Below are positions 1-13,147 of a DNA stretch of 64,000 nucleotides, piece after piece. The notes under the pieces are model-generated. The model saw nothing but the letters and a program-made list of their open reading frames with translations, did no database searches and had not been told where the DNA came from. Location of the stretch: assembly GCF_004340785.1 (NCBI RefSeq), contig NZ_SLXS01000002.1, forward strand, positions 620,001-684,000, in the 5' to 3' direction. Numbering within the stretch: the stretch's first letter is position 1; the number at the start of each line of letters is the position of its first letter. The position numbers and the translations under genes were made by a program. The stretch is from Tumebacillus sp. BK434. Lineage in GTDB: Bacteria > Bacillota > Bacilli > Tumebacillales > Tumebacillaceae.

Positions 1-1197
1 GGCTCGCTCGACCTCGTCGTGCAGCTCGACGCCACCTCATCCGTCTCTTCGCTCAAGCAGCGCCTCGGGCGTTCCGGGCGCCGGGCGGGCGCCGACTCCT
101 ACCTGATGATGTACGCGACAGAAGAGGAGGATCTGGTCCAGGCGGTGGCGGTGACGGAGCTGTTGTTCGACAAATGGATCGAGCCGCCCGAGCCGCGCCG
201 CGACGTGTATGACCTGCTGTTTCACCAGCTGCTCGCGCTCTGCACGGAGCGCAAAGGCGTTTACCGGGAAGACCTGCTCGAGGAGATCGCCGACAACCCG
301 ACGTTCTCCGATCTGCCTGCCGCACGCGTCCGCGAGCTGTTGGAGTGGATGCTAAGCGCTGACTGGCTGGAGGTTGTCGAAGGCCGCTGCATCCCCGGCA
401 TCCAAGGGGAGCGGCTGGTGCGGTCGCGGGATTTTTACTCGGTCTTCCAATCGCCGGTTCTCTACAAAGTCATGCACGGCACGCGGCTGGTCGGGACGAT
501 CGAAGCGTCGCCGCTTGTCATGCCGGGCGAAACGGTGCTGCTCGGCGGTGCGACCTGGGAGATTCTCGAGATCGACGACCGTCGCAGCACCGTCTACGTC
601 GCGCCTTCTTTTGACGGCAAGCGGCCGCTCTGGCTGTCCGGCGGGCGACAGGTGCATCCGCAGATCGCAGAGCAGATCTACGCGACCTATACGGAAAGCG
701 CAGACTACGACTACCTGCATCCCCGCGCCTGGCACCGCCTGCAGGAAGCGCGAATGACGGCGAAGCAGCTGGGCTTCGAACCGGGTGTGCGCGTGCTGCG
801 CGAAGGGGCGCGCGCTTTGACCCTGTACGATTATGCCGGAACGCGCCGCCAAAATGCGCTGGCGACGCTGTTGCGAGGCTGGCTGCGCGAGCTGGAGATC
901 GGGCTGTCTGTCAAACAGTCCGCCTTTGCGGTGACGCTGGAAGGCGGGGTGATCCCGGACGGATTGGCCAAAAAGCTGGTCGTGTTCCTCGTCGATGTCT
1001 TGACCCGCAACGCGGAACTCAAATACCTGATGATGGGCCGCAGCGCCGAAGCGGAAGGCGGGGCGCCGACGAAGTTTGCCGAATACCTGCCCCTGAACTT
1101 CCAGCGCTGGATCGAAGACGAGATCGAGCGCGATGTGGAAGGGCTGCGGGAGTGGGTGCAGGAGCAAAAGTGGAAATGGGTGCAGGAAAGAAAATGA
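1..1197 (+). CDS. Lhr-like DEAD/DEAH helicase, C-terminal part (5' truncated by window)
   Basis: The reading frame is open from base 1, so the gene begins before the window and about 398 residues are visible. The first residues contain helicase motif VI (QRLGRSGRR), preceded by a DLVVQLD stretch as in Lhr-type superfamily 2 helicases, which unwind RNA:DNA or DNA duplexes with ATP. The rest matches the long winged-helix and beta-rich C-terminal region of Lhr proteins. The end is rich in Trp, Glu and Lys. The DEAD/DEAH box and Walker A motif lie upstream and cannot be checked. The helicase call is firm; assignment to the Lhr subfamily is by overall resemblance. Confidence 0.75.
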   Translation, partial: GSLDLVVQLDATSSVSSLKQRLGRSGRRAGADSYLMMYATEEEDLVQAVAVTELLFDKWIEPPEPRRDVYDLLFHQLLALCTERKGVYREDLLEEIADNPTFSDLPAARVRELLEWMLSADWLEVVEGRCIPGIQGERLVRSRDFYSVFQSPVLYKVMHGTRLVGTIEASPLVMPGETVLLGGATWEILEIDDRRSTVYVAPSFDGKRPLWLSGGRQVHPQIAEQIYATYTESADYDYLHPRAWHRLQEARMTAKQLGFEPGVRVLREGARALTLYDYAGTRRQNALATLLRGWLRELEIGLSVKQSAFAVTLEGGVIPDGLAKKLVVFLVDVLTRNAELKYLMMGRSAEAEGGAPTKFAEYLPLNFQRWIEDEIERDVEGLREWVQEQKWKWVQERK

Positions 1198-1373
1198 GGG
1201 ACCACCTTGCAACGCGGCCGTTTCTGGTCAATAATGAGTAAGAACAAGTCCATGCTGCACTTGCAGGAATACATAATTACACTGTCGAATAGGTTAGCGT
1301 CACAGGAGTAAAGCGTCACTGCTGTACAGTCTGTGCGCCTCAAATATACGGGGGGTTTGGAGGGGATAGCCCA

Positions 1374-1667
1374 ATGCAACTGGATAAACTGCGCGACAGA
1401 ACGGTCGATCAGCTCTTCGAAGCGATCCTCCAACTGCGTACGCTCGAAGAAGCCTATCAGTTTTTTGATGATCTATGCACCGTCAACGAAGTGCAATCGC
1501 TGGCCCAGCGTCTCGAAGTGGCACGCATGCTGCGCAAAGGCCAAACGTATAACCAGATCGAAGCGGAGACCGGTGCGAGCACCGCGACCATCTCCCGCGT
1601 CAAGCGCTGCCTGAACTACGGCACCGACGGTTACAAGGTTGTGCTCGATCGCTTAGCAGAGAAATAG
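1374..1667 (+). CDS. yerC: YerC/YecD family TrpR-related DNA-binding protein
   Basis: This 97-residue protein belongs to the YerC/YecD family, a short all-helical group related to the Trp repressor. A helix-turn-helix lies near residues 60-80 (NQIEAETGASTATISR). A strong ribosome binding site (TTGGAGGGG) sits upstream of the ATG. In Bacillus subtilis yerC stands just before pcrB-pcrA-ligA, as it does here, which supports the orthology. Its ligand and targets are not known to me. An intrinsic terminator directly follows the stop codon, so it is probably transcribed separately from pcrB. Confidence 0.9.
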   Translation: MQLDKLRDRTVDQLFEAILQLRTLEEAYQFFDDLCTVNEVQSLAQRLEVARMLRKGQTYNQIEAETGASTATISRVKRCLNYGTDGYKVVLDRLAEK

Positions 1668-1674
1668 CGCACAG

Positions 1675-1708
1675 AAACCCTTGCTTCTCCACCGGCAGGG
1701 GTTTTGTT
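1675..1708 (+). terminator. Intrinsic terminator after yerC
   Basis: AAACCCTTGC pairs with GCAGGGGTTT (one G-T pair) across a 10-nt loop and is followed by a short T-rich tract. It separates yerC from pcrB. Confidence 0.75.
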
Positions 1709-1735
1709 ATGACAACCGAGAGGAGGCCCGCGTCC

Positions 1736-2449
1736 TTGACGACCGCCCACACCTCACCTCCTTGGCGCCACTGGCGGCACGTCGTCAAACTCGACCCGGC
1801 CCGCCCGCTCTGCGACGAGGTGGTGCTCGCCATCGCCGCATCCGGCACCGACGCCGTCTTTCTCGGCGGCACACAGGACATCACCTACGAAAACACCAAC
1901 ACACTGCTCGGCCGCCTGCGCCGCCTGGCGCCCGACCTGCCGCTCTGGCAGGAAGTCTCGACCGGCGACGCTGTCGTCGACGGGGTGGACGGCTACTGCA
2001 TCCCGGTCGTGCTGAACAGCTCCGACCCGCACTGGCTGATCGGCGCCCATGCGCAGGCCCTGGAGAAATTCGGCCCGTGGATCGACTGGAGCAAAGTGCT
2101 CGTCGAAGGCTACCTCGTGCTCAACCCGGAGGCTGCCGTCGCCCGACTCACCGGTGCGAACAGCAGGCTCACTCCGCAAGCGGCCGCTTCCTACGCCGCC
2201 GCAGCTGAGGCGCTTTTTTCGCTCCCGGTGCTCTACATCGAATACAGCGGCACTTTCGGCGACCCGGCGTTGCTCGCCGAAGTCGCCCGCACGCTCCGCC
2301 GCGCCCACCTCTTTTACGGCGGCGGCATCGACTCCTACGAAAAAGCGGCCGCGATGGCGCAGCATGCCGACACCCTGATCATCGGCAACGCGCTCTATAC
2401 CGATCGCTGGCAGCAGGTGCTGGCCGATACGGTCCGCGCTGTGAAATAA
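1736..2449 (+). CDS. pcrB: Heptaprenylglyceryl phosphate synthase PcrB
   Basis: PcrB is a TIM-barrel prenyltransferase that joins heptaprenyl diphosphate to sn-glycerol-1-phosphate, the first step of a Firmicutes archaeal-type ether lipid pathway. Family blocks are present in order: VVKLDP near the N-terminus, SGTDAVFLGG, VLNSSDPHW, EGYLVLNPEAAVARLT, YIEYSG and LFYGGGI. I chose TTG at 1736 because AGAGGAGG (1719-1726) lies 9 bases upstream and the resulting 237 residues fit the family. The in-frame ATG at 1709 lies against the preceding terminator and has no ribosome binding site. Synteny with pcrA and ligA agrees. Confidence 0.92.
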   Translation: MTTAHTSPPWRHWRHVVKLDPARPLCDEVVLAIAASGTDAVFLGGTQDITYENTNTLLGRLRRLAPDLPLWQEVSTGDAVVDGVDGYCIPVVLNSSDPHWLIGAHAQALEKFGPWIDWSKVLVEGYLVLNPEAAVARLTGANSRLTPQAAASYAAAAEALFSLPVLYIEYSGTFGDPALLAEVARTLRRAHLFYGGGIDSYEKAAAMAQHADTLIIGNALYTDRWQQVLADTVRAVK

Positions 2450-2456
2450 CAACGAC

Positions 2457-2489
2457 AAAAAACCACCGATCGAAGATCGGTGGTTTCTC
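2457..2489. terminator. Bidirectional terminator between pcrB and the tRNA-Pro genes
   Basis: A perfect 12-bp stem (AAACCACCGATC / GATCGGTGGTTT) with a GAA loop. On the minus strand it is followed by a run of T, so it best serves the tRNA operon; it can also end pcrB transcripts. Confidence 0.85.
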
Positions 2490-2492
2490 AGT

Positions 2493-2569
2493 TGGTCGGA
2501 ATGCAGGGATTCGAACCCTGGACCTCTCGCTCCCAAGGCGAGCGCGCTACCAAGCTGCGCTACATTCCG
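2493..2569 (-). tRNA. tRNA-Pro (anticodon TGG)
   Basis: A full 77-nt cloverleaf on the minus strand with encoded CCA. The acceptor stem is CGGAATG/CATTCCG, the T loop contains GTTCGAATC, and the anticodon stem CTCGC/GCGAG encloses a loop with TGG. It is the last of three proline tRNA genes read right to left. Confidence 0.95.
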
Positions 2570-2609
2570 ATAGGGATGAATCTAGTTGAAAAGTTGGAGA
2601 AAATAAAAA

Positions 2610-2686
2610 TGGTCGGAATGCAGGGATTCGAACCCTGGACCTCACGCTCCCGAAGCGTGCGCGCTACCAAGCTGCGCTACATTCCG
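2610..2686 (-). tRNA. tRNA-Pro (anticodon CGG), copy 2
   Basis: A 77-nt minus-strand cloverleaf with encoded CCA. The anticodon stem CACGC/GCGTG encloses loop TTCGGGA, giving anticodon CGG. It is identical in sequence to the copy at 2711-2787. Confidence 0.95.
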
Positions 2687-2710
2687 ATCCTACAAAAAGA
2701 AGATCAAAGA

Positions 2711-2787
2711 TGGTCGGAATGCAGGGATTCGAACCCTGGACCTCACGCTCCCGAAGCGTGCGCGCTACCAAGCTGCGCTACATTCCG
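2711..2787 (-). tRNA. tRNA-Pro (anticodon CGG), copy 1
   Basis: A 77-nt minus-strand cloverleaf with encoded CCA and anticodon CGG, identical to the gene at 2610-2686. It is the promoter-proximal member of the three-gene proline tRNA cluster, which ends at the terminator at 2457-2489. Confidence 0.95.
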
Positions 2788-2895
2788 ACATATTCAATTG
2801 AGTTCCTGTCGGCGGGCTGTTCACCCGTCAACGAGATATAGAATAACATAGGGTGATTCGGAGAGTCAATAGCTTTTTTCAAAAAAAGCGGGCCA

Positions 2896-2922
2896 AACAA
2901 AAATCCCCTCCGAAGAGGGGAT
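2896..2922 (-). terminator. Terminator after rseP
   Basis: Minus-strand stem ATCCCCTC/GAGGGGAT with a 4-nt loop, followed by five T residues, directly after the rseP stop codon. Confidence 0.85.
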
Positions 2923-2928
2923 CGGCAG

Positions 2929-3966
2929 CTATTTCGAGAAGATGTTGAAGACGTCTTTAAACGTGACGACGACCATCAAGGTGAGCAGGAACAGAATGCC
3001 GATAAAGTTGATGCTCGCTTCCCGCTCCAGCGAGATGCGTTTGCCACGGCGAATCCATTCGACCAAGAGGAACACCAGCCGTCCGCCGTCGAGCGCCGGG
3101 AAAGGCAGGATGTTCAAGACGGCGAGGTTGATCGACAGCAGCGCCACGATGTACATATAATGCTGCACGCCGTTGTCGGACGCTTGTCCGGTGATGCGAA
3201 TGATCTCGACCGGTCCGCCGATCTCTTTGAACGAGACGGCGCCTGTCACCAGCTGCTTGAAGCCGTCAAACGTCATCGCGGTCAGCTCGCCGGTGCTGCG
3301 AAACGCCTGTGCGGTGTTTTCGCCAAACCCGCCCGCTTTGACAAAGCTTGTCTGCTGCTGCAGCGCGATGCCGATCATCGGCTTGCCTTCCGCTGCGTTC
3401 ATTTGCGGCGTGACGGTCAGGTCGACGCGCTTGCCATCGCGCAGGACGCCCAGTTCCAAGGGCTTGCCGGAGTGAGTCTGCACCGCTTCGTTAAACTCGG
3501 CAGGCGTCTCCATCTCTTTGCCTTCGATCCATTTGATCTGGTCGCCGGCCAAAAGCCCTGCTGCAGCGCCCGGCTGACCAGCCTTGACTTCGCCGATAAA
3601 CAGGTTGGCTTTCGGAGCGCCATATAAGTTGAACAGCAAGGCCAGGATCAGGAACGCGCCGATCATGTTCATGATCACCCCTGCGACGATGACGAGAATT
3701 CGCGCGCCTACAGGACGATTGTTAAAATTATCGGGTGCGGCTGCCGCTTCCGGGTTGTCCTCTCCATACATCTTCACGTACCCGCCCAGCGGAATCCAGT
3801 TCAACCGATACAAGACACCGTTGCGCTGATGCTTGATGATCGAGGGGCCGAATCCGACAGCAAATTCATCAACGCGGACGCCGGTGGCACGCGCAGCCCA
3901 GAAATGTCCAAGTTCGTGGATGAAGATCAGGAACCCAAGTGCGAGTAGGGCCATTACGATGTTCAT
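2929..3966 (-). CDS. rseP: Site-2 intramembrane metalloprotease RseP (RasP)
   Basis: This 345-residue membrane zinc protease cleaves transmembrane anti-sigma factors and remnant signal peptides inside the bilayer. The zinc motif HELGH is at residues 17-21 in the first transmembrane helix, and the third-ligand region (NILPFPALDGGRL) lies in the C-terminal helices. A PDZ domain occupies roughly residues 120-200. The length suits a one-PDZ Gram-positive RasP. In Bacillus the gene normally sits with dxr, uppS and proS; here it stands alone, convergent to the tRNA cluster side and divergent from the kinase-HD gene. Confidence 0.93.
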   Translation of the reverse strand: MNIVMALLALGFLIFIHELGHFWAARATGVRVDEFAVGFGPSIIKHQRNGVLYRLNWIPLGGYVKMYGEDNPEAAAAPDNFNNRPVGARILVIVAGVIMNMIGAFLILALLFNLYGAPKANLFIGEVKAGQPGAAAGLLAGDQIKWIEGKEMETPAEFNEAVQTHSGKPLELGVLRDGKRVDLTVTPQMNAAEGKPMIGIALQQQTSFVKAGGFGENTAQAFRSTGELTAMTFDGFKQLVTGAVSFKEIGGPVEIIRITGQASDNGVQHYMYIVALLSINLAVLNILPFPALDGGRLVFLLVEWIRRGKRISLEREASINFIGILFLLTLMVVVTFKDVFNIFSK

Positions 3967-4132
3967 TTCGAGTCATCACTCCCATTCATTTCACTCTATA
4001 ATATGCAGGCAGTAGCATCCGAACATACTTATGAGCCGGATAGACCGAATATTCATCGATTATAACATATATTAGGAAACACTAGAACAGCGCATGCTAC
4101 ATGCAACGCAATGTATGGAAGGAGCGTCCCCC

Positions 4133-5275
4133 ATGTCTGTCCTCACCGTGCTGGTCGGCATCCCCGCCAGCGGCAAATCGACGGTCGCACGCGACCTGAC
4201 CGCGGCCAACCAAGGCGTCTGGATTCACGCCGACGATGTGAAGAAGGAACTGTTTGGCGAGCAGACGATCACCCGAGACATCAACGACGCGGTGCTGGCT
4301 GCCGTCAAAGACCGCCTGACACAGGCGATGGCAGGTGGCCGCCAGGTCGTGCTCGACGCCAAACACCGCGTTCCGAAATACAGAAGACCCTATCTGGAAC
4401 TGGCGCGCCAGCATGGCTATCAGACTGAGGCCATTTTTCTGAACGTGCCGCTGGAAGCAGCGGTGGCGATGAACGGCAAGCGCCAGGCAGCGGGCGAACC
4501 GTCCGTCTCCGAAGCGCAGATCCGCCGCTATGAACGGCTCTTGCAGATCCCGACCTATGCGGAAGACTTCGACCGCATCGAAGTGCGCACCGCCGAAGCG
4601 GTGCATGAAGAAGCGGCCGCTTTCTTCCAAGAACACGAAGCCCGGTTCATCAAGCATCCCGTCCAAGTGGTGCGCGAATTGGCAGCGGACGGACGTTTGG
4701 AAAAATGGCTTCCCGAGCTCCACCGCGCCATCCCGCTCGACCAGCACAACCCCTACCACCATTTCACCGTCTTCGAACACATCATCAAAGCAACCGAAGT
4801 CGTCGCCGGCACGTCGCTGCACATGGTCTGGACGCTGCTTTTGCATGACATCGGCAAAGCCTACCCCGGGATCAAGCAGTTTACCGGCGTCATCAAAACG
4901 CCCTACGGCCGTTTCAAAGCGAAAGAGCGCGTCGAGATCGAAAATGGAGCGGACATTCGCGACGGGCGCGATTCGGGCGAGTATTACGTCGTAGAAGGGG
5001 AGCAGATCCCCAAAGCGCACATCCAGACCAGCTTGAACGGGCACTTCTACGATCACGAGAACCTCGGCGCGCAGCTGGCGTACCGGATTTTGACGCGCTT
5101 TGGCTATGATCACGAGTTTGCCTTGCATGTCGCGACCCTGATCCAATTCCACATGCTGATGCCGCGCGACATCGCCGAGGTCGAACTCTCGCAGATCCGC
5201 AAATTCTATGAAAAAACCGGGCCATACGCCGCCGAACTGATGATGGTGCGGCTGGCCGATACGCGCGGCAAATAA
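4133..5275 (+). CDS. P-loop (polynucleotide-kinase-like) and HD phosphohydrolase fusion protein
   Basis: The 380-residue protein joins two catalytic modules. The N-terminal half has a Walker A motif (GIPASGKST, residues 9-17) and the layout of small P-loop kinases related to polynucleotide or Zeta-toxin kinases. The C-terminal half is an HD domain with HD at 238-239 (LLLHDIGK) and upstream histidines (NPYHHFTVFEH), resembling the HD part of multifunctional tRNA nucleotidyltransferases. I chose ATG 4133 because GGAAGGAG lies 8 bases upstream and the protein then starts right before the P-loop strand. The pairing suggests repair of nucleic acid ends (5' kinase plus phosphatase or phosphodiesterase). 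The substrate is inference; a nucleotide or small-molecule kinase is possible. Confidence 0.75.
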   Translation: MSVLTVLVGIPASGKSTVARDLTAANQGVWIHADDVKKELFGEQTITRDINDAVLAAVKDRLTQAMAGGRQVVLDAKHRVPKYRRPYLELARQHGYQTEAIFLNVPLEAAVAMNGKRQAAGEPSVSEAQIRRYERLLQIPTYAEDFDRIEVRTAEAVHEEAAAFFQEHEARFIKHPVQVVRELAADGRLEKWLPELHRAIPLDQHNPYHHFTVFEHIIKATEVVAGTSLHMVWTLLLHDIGKAYPGIKQFTGVIKTPYGRFKAKERVEIENGADIRDGRDSGEYYVVEGEQIPKAHIQTSLNGHFYDHENLGAQLAYRILTRFGYDHEFALHVATLIQFHMLMPRDIAEVELSQIRKFYEKTGPYAAELMMVRLADTRGK

Positions 5276-5287
5276 ACTCGCAAATAT

Positions 5288-5327
5288 GACGCAGCTCATA
5301 GACTTTTTTCGCTGCGTCTGTTTTTAT
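5288..5327 (+). terminator. Terminator after the kinase-HD gene
   Basis: Stem GACGCAGC/GCTGCGTC followed by TGTTTTTATTG. Confidence 0.8.
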
Positions 5328-5366
5328 TGTCTGTAGATGGTGAGCATAGATATGGGAACTTATGTT

Positions 5367-5375
5367 TGCTATAAT
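5367..5375 (+). promoter_or_regulatory. Extended -10 promoter for pcrA
   Basis: TGCTATAAT forms a consensus extended -10 element; the -35 position (TAGATA) is weak. It lies about 70 bases before the pcrA start and just after a terminator. Confidence 0.55.
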
Positions 5376-5444
5376 GAGCTTCAAGATGCACTGAGTACTA
5401 GACATGAGGTGTTGCACATGTTTTCAATACAAGGCGGAGAGAAG

Positions 5445-7655
<2,211 letters not shown>

Positions 7656-7679
7656 AGTTTTTGGAGGGAGAGAATCCGG

Positions 7680-8879
7680 ATGGCACACTTTCATACGATA
7701 GAAGAAGCGCTGGAAGACTTGCGCCAAGGCAAAGTGATCATCGTCGTCGACGATGAAGACCGTGAAAACGAAGGGGATTTTGTGGCGTTGTCCGAACATG
7801 CGACGCCCGATGTGATCAACTTTATGATCACCGAAGGGCGCGGTCTCGTCTGCGTGCCGATCACCGAAGCGCGGGCGCGGGAGCTCAGCCTGACCGCGAT
7901 GGTCGATGACAACACCGACGCGCACGGCACGGCGTTTACCGTGTCGGTCGACGGCAAGAACACGACGACAGGCATCTCCGCGTTCGAACGCGCCGAGACG
8001 ATCCGCGCCTTGATCGAGGACGGCACCAAGCCGGACGAGTTTAAAAAGCCGGGCCACATCTTTCCCTTGATCGCCAAAGACGGCGGCACGCTGCGCCGCG
8101 CCGGGCACACCGAAGCGGCGGTCGACCTCGCCCGCCTCGCCGGTGCTTACCCGTCCGGCGTGATCTGCGAAGTGCTGAACGCCGACGGCACGATGGCGCG
8201 CGTTCCCGACCTCGAAGCGATCGCCGAGCGCCACGGCCTGAAGATGATCACGATCGCCGACCTGATCGCCTACCGCAAGCAAAGCGAGATCCTGATCGAC
8301 CGCGCCGCCGAAGTGCGCATGCCGACCGAGTTTGGCGATTTCCAGATGGTCGCCTACACCAACTCGATCGACGACAAAGAGCATGTCGCGATGGTCAAAG
8401 GCGACATCTCGCCCGGCGAGCCGGTGCTGGTGCGCGTGCACTCCGAGTGCCTGACCGGGGACATTTTCCACTCCTACCGCTGCGACTGCGGTCCGCAAAA
8501 GGAAGCCGCTTTGCGCCAGATCAACGAAGCGGGCAAAGGCGTCCTGCTCTACATGCGCCAGGAAGGGCGCGGCATCGGACTGATCAACAAGCTGAAAGCG
8601 TACCAGCTGCAAGATCAGGGCTATGACACCGTCGAAGCGAACGAGCAGCTCGGCTTCAAAGCCGACCTGCGTGAATACGGCATCGGCGCCCAGATCCTGC
8701 GCGACCTCGGCGTGCAGAAGATCCGTTTGCTGACCAACAACCCGCGCAAGATCAGAGGCTTGTCCGGCCACGGCCTCGAAGTGGTCGAGCGCGTCGCGCT
8801 GCAGATGGAGCACAACGAAAACAACGAAGGCTATTTGAAAACGAAACAAGCTAAACTCGGCCACATGCTGAAGTTTTAG
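7680..8879 (+). CDS. ribBA: Bifunctional 3,4-dihydroxy-2-butanone-4-phosphate synthase / GTP cyclohydrolase II
   Basis: RibBA starts both branches of riboflavin synthesis. Residues 1 to about 200 form the DHBP synthase, with [10 protein letters not shown] and [11 protein letters not shown] motifs that bind metal and ribulose 5-phosphate. Residues from about 205 form GTP cyclohydrolase II, with zinc cysteines in [17 protein letters not shown] and the RQEGRGIGL segment. The ribosome binding site GGAGGGAG stands 8 bases upstream. The gene is 24 bases from pcrA and 12 from ligA, so it is probably in their operon. This is odd, because ribBA normally sits in the ribDEBAH operon; no other rib gene or FMN riboswitch is visible here. 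Confidence 0.95.
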   Translation: MAHFHTIEEALEDLRQGKVIIVVDDEDRENEGDFVALSEHATPDVINFMITEGRGLVCVPITEARARELSLTAMVDDNTDAHGTAFTVSVDGKNTTTGISAFERAETIRALIEDGTKPDEFKKPGHIFPLIAKDGGTLRRAGHTEAAVDLARLAGAYPSGVICEVLNADGTMARVPDLEAIAERHGLKMITIADLIAYRKQSEILIDRAAEVRMPTEFGDFQMVAYTNSIDDKEHVAMVKGDISPGEPVLVRVHSECLTGDIFHSYRCDCGPQKEAALRQINEAGKGVLLYMRQEGRGIGLINKLKAYQLQDQGYDTVEANEQLGFKADLREYGIGAQILRDLGVQKIRLLTNNPRKIRGLSGHGLEVVERVALQMEHNENNEGYLKTKQAKLGHMLKF

Positions 8880-11430
<2,551 letters not shown>

Positions 11431-11443
<13 letters not shown>

Positions 11444-11457
11444 GGGCTTTTTCTTTT
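11431..11457 (+). terminator. Terminator overlapping the stop codon of the TlpA-like gene
   Basis: AGCCCTCA/TGAGGGCT stem with a 2-nt centre; the stop codon TGA lies in the right arm and a T-rich tract (TTTTCTTTT) follows. Confidence 0.75.
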
Positions 11458-11483
11458 GACGTTCCGCGCAACTGTGGTAAAAT
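11456..11483 (+). promoter_or_regulatory. Promoter of murA
   Basis: TTGACG, 16-bp spacer, TAAAAT with an upstream TGG giving an extended -10. It starts within the T-tract of the preceding terminator. Confidence 0.7.
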
Positions 11484-11523
11484 GTGTCTATCAGCCAGTA
11501 TTAACGGATGGGGTGTACAACGA

Positions 11524-12804
11524 ATGGAAGTACTTCGCGTAAAAGGCGGAACTCCGCTGATGGGCGAAATCCAGGCATCGGGGAGCAAGAACTCCGTCCT
11601 GGCAATCATGTGTGCCGTTCTGCTCTGTGACGGCGAGACAATTTTGGAAAACGTTCCGAACTTGAGCGATGTAAATACGTTGATGGAAATTCTGGAAGAG
11701 ACAGGCGTCAAAGGGGAATGGATCGCTCCGAACACGCTGCGCTTTGTGAACAACGGGTTGACCAAATGGAGCGTGTCGGAAGATCTCGTGCGCAAGATGC
11801 GCGCGTCCTTCTCGATCTTTGGCCCCTTGCTGGCTAAAGCCGGCAAGGCGCAGATTCCGCTTCCCGGCGGCTGCGTGATCGGGGCGCGTCCGGTCGACCA
11901 GCATCTGAAAGCGATGGGCGCGCTCGGCGCTGAGATCAAGATGCTCGACGGCAGCGTGTACGCCGAATGCCCGGGCGGCCGCCTGAAAGGCGCGGCGATG
12001 TTCCTCGGCACGCGCTTCGGCTCCACGGTCGGCGGCACCAACGCGGCGATCATGGCGGGGGCGCTGTCCTCCGGCACGACGATCATCTACAACGCGGCCC
12101 GCGAGCCGGAGATCGTCGACCTCGTGATGTTCCTGAACAAGGCGGGCGCGAAGATCCGCGGCGTCGGCACCGACATCATCACCATCGAAGGCGTCGAGAG
12201 CCTGCAAGGCGTGCGCTACACCTGCATGACCGACCGCATCGAGTCGGGCACCTACCTCTGTGCCGGCGCGATCACGCGCGGGAAAGTCACCGTCAAAGGC
12301 ATTCCGCCGCAGTCCTTGGCCGGGCTTCCGTCCCTGCTGTTCGACATGGGCTGTGACATCACGCTCGAAGGCGATTCGATCACCGTCGACGCCCGCGACC
12401 GCGAATTGCGCGCCACGCATGTCATCACCTTTGCTTATCCGGGCTTTGCCACCGACTTGCAGCCGGCGATGCTGACCCTGCTGACGACAGCAAAAGGCAT
12501 CTCCTACGTCAAAGAGACCGTCTTTGATGCCCGCTTCGGCTTCACCCAGGAGCTGACCCGCATGGGAGCCGACATCAAGATCTCCGGCGACACGGCGATC
12601 GTCAGCGGCGTGGAGAAGCTGAGCGGCGCGCGCGTCATCGCAGGCGACCTGCGGGCAGCGGGCGCGATGATCCTCGGCGGTCTGGCAGCAGACGGCATGT
12701 CGACGGTCGAAGGGCTGCAGTATCTGGACCGCGGCTATGAGAACCCGGTCGAAAAGCTTGTTTCCATCGGAGCGCAGATCGAACGCGTCAACACCGGCGC
12801 ATAG
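11524..12804 (+). CDS. murA: UDP-N-acetylglucosamine 1-carboxyvinyltransferase (MurA)
   Basis: MurA transfers enolpyruvate from phosphoenolpyruvate to UDP-GlcNAc, the first committed step of peptidoglycan synthesis. The SGSKNS phosphate/substrate motif lies near the N-terminus (residues about 20-25). The catalytic, fosfomycin-reactive cysteine is Cys117 in GGCVIGARP. Length is 426 residues, as expected. ATG 11524 is used since it matches the family start and the promoter ends at 11483; the upstream in-frame ATG at 11440 lies before the promoter. The ribosome binding site (GGATGGGG) is modest. An IreB-like gene follows 38 bases downstream. Confidence 0.96.
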   Translation: MEVLRVKGGTPLMGEIQASGSKNSVLAIMCAVLLCDGETILENVPNLSDVNTLMEILEETGVKGEWIAPNTLRFVNNGLTKWSVSEDLVRKMRASFSIFGPLLAKAGKAQIPLPGGCVIGARPVDQHLKAMGALGAEIKMLDGSVYAECPGGRLKGAAMFLGTRFGSTVGGTNAAIMAGALSSGTTIIYNAAREPEIVDLVMFLNKAGAKIRGVGTDIITIEGVESLQGVRYTCMTDRIESGTYLCAGAITRGKVTVKGIPPQSLAGLPSLLFDMGCDITLEGDSITVDARDRELRATHVITFAYPGFATDLQPAMLTLLTTAKGISYVKETVFDARFGFTQELTRMGADIKISGDTAIVSGVEKLSGARVIAGDLRAAGAMILGGLAADGMSTVEGLQYLDRGYENPVEKLVSIGAQIERVNTGA

Positions 12805-12842
12805 ACAGGAAAGTCTTGAACAAGAACAGGAGGGGCTTTACC

Positions 12843-13100
12843 ATGTCCAACCTCGACAAGACCATGATTTTTCGACCAGATCAGGAATCGGAACTGCTGA
12901 ACGAAATCATCACCGGCGTGGTGCCGGCACTCCGCGAACAAGGCTACGATGCGGCTCGCCAACTGGCCGGCTTCCTCGTGACCGGGGAGAGCAACTACAT
13001 CACCTCGGCGAACAACGCGCGGGCGACAATGGCCAAGATGGACCGATTGATCGCCGTGGAGCAGATCCTCAACGACTATTTCAAGCTGAAGGGTCTGTAA
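12843..13100 (+). CDS. IreB-family (UPF0297) small regulatory phosphoprotein, divergent
   Basis: The 85-residue product keeps the UPF0297/IreB pattern: SxxDxTMxF at the start, then ALREQGYDAARQLAGFL, TGESNYITSANNAR and a charged C-terminal helix. IreB proteins are substrates of the PASTA kinase (IreK/PrkC) and affect cephalosporin tolerance and cell-wall homeostasis; the Thr in the DKTM segment corresponds to the phosphorylated region. Here it sits just after murA rather than with alaS and ruvX, which fits a cell-wall link. The ribosome binding site is AGGAGGGG, 8 bases before ATG 12843. Family membership is by motif and is less sure than for its neighbours. Confidence 0.7.
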   Translation: MSNLDKTMIFRPDQESELLNEIITGVVPALREQGYDAARQLAGFLVTGESNYITSANNARATMAKMDRLIAVEQILNDYFKLKGL

Positions 13101-13107
13101 GCGTAAC

Positions 13108-13138
13108 AAAGCGTTCCTCCACCGGAGGAACGCTTTTG
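13108..13138. terminator. Bidirectional terminator after the IreB-like gene
   Basis: AAAGCGTTCCTCC/GGAGGAACGCTTTT hairpin located between the convergent IreB-like gene and the 46-residue membrane protein gene. Confidence 0.8.
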
Positions 13139-13147
13139 TATGTCTGC

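Noticed and set aside
2480-2851. A plus-strand frame repeating WSECRDSNPG-like segments
   Set aside because: It is translation of the antisense of three tRNA-Pro genes.
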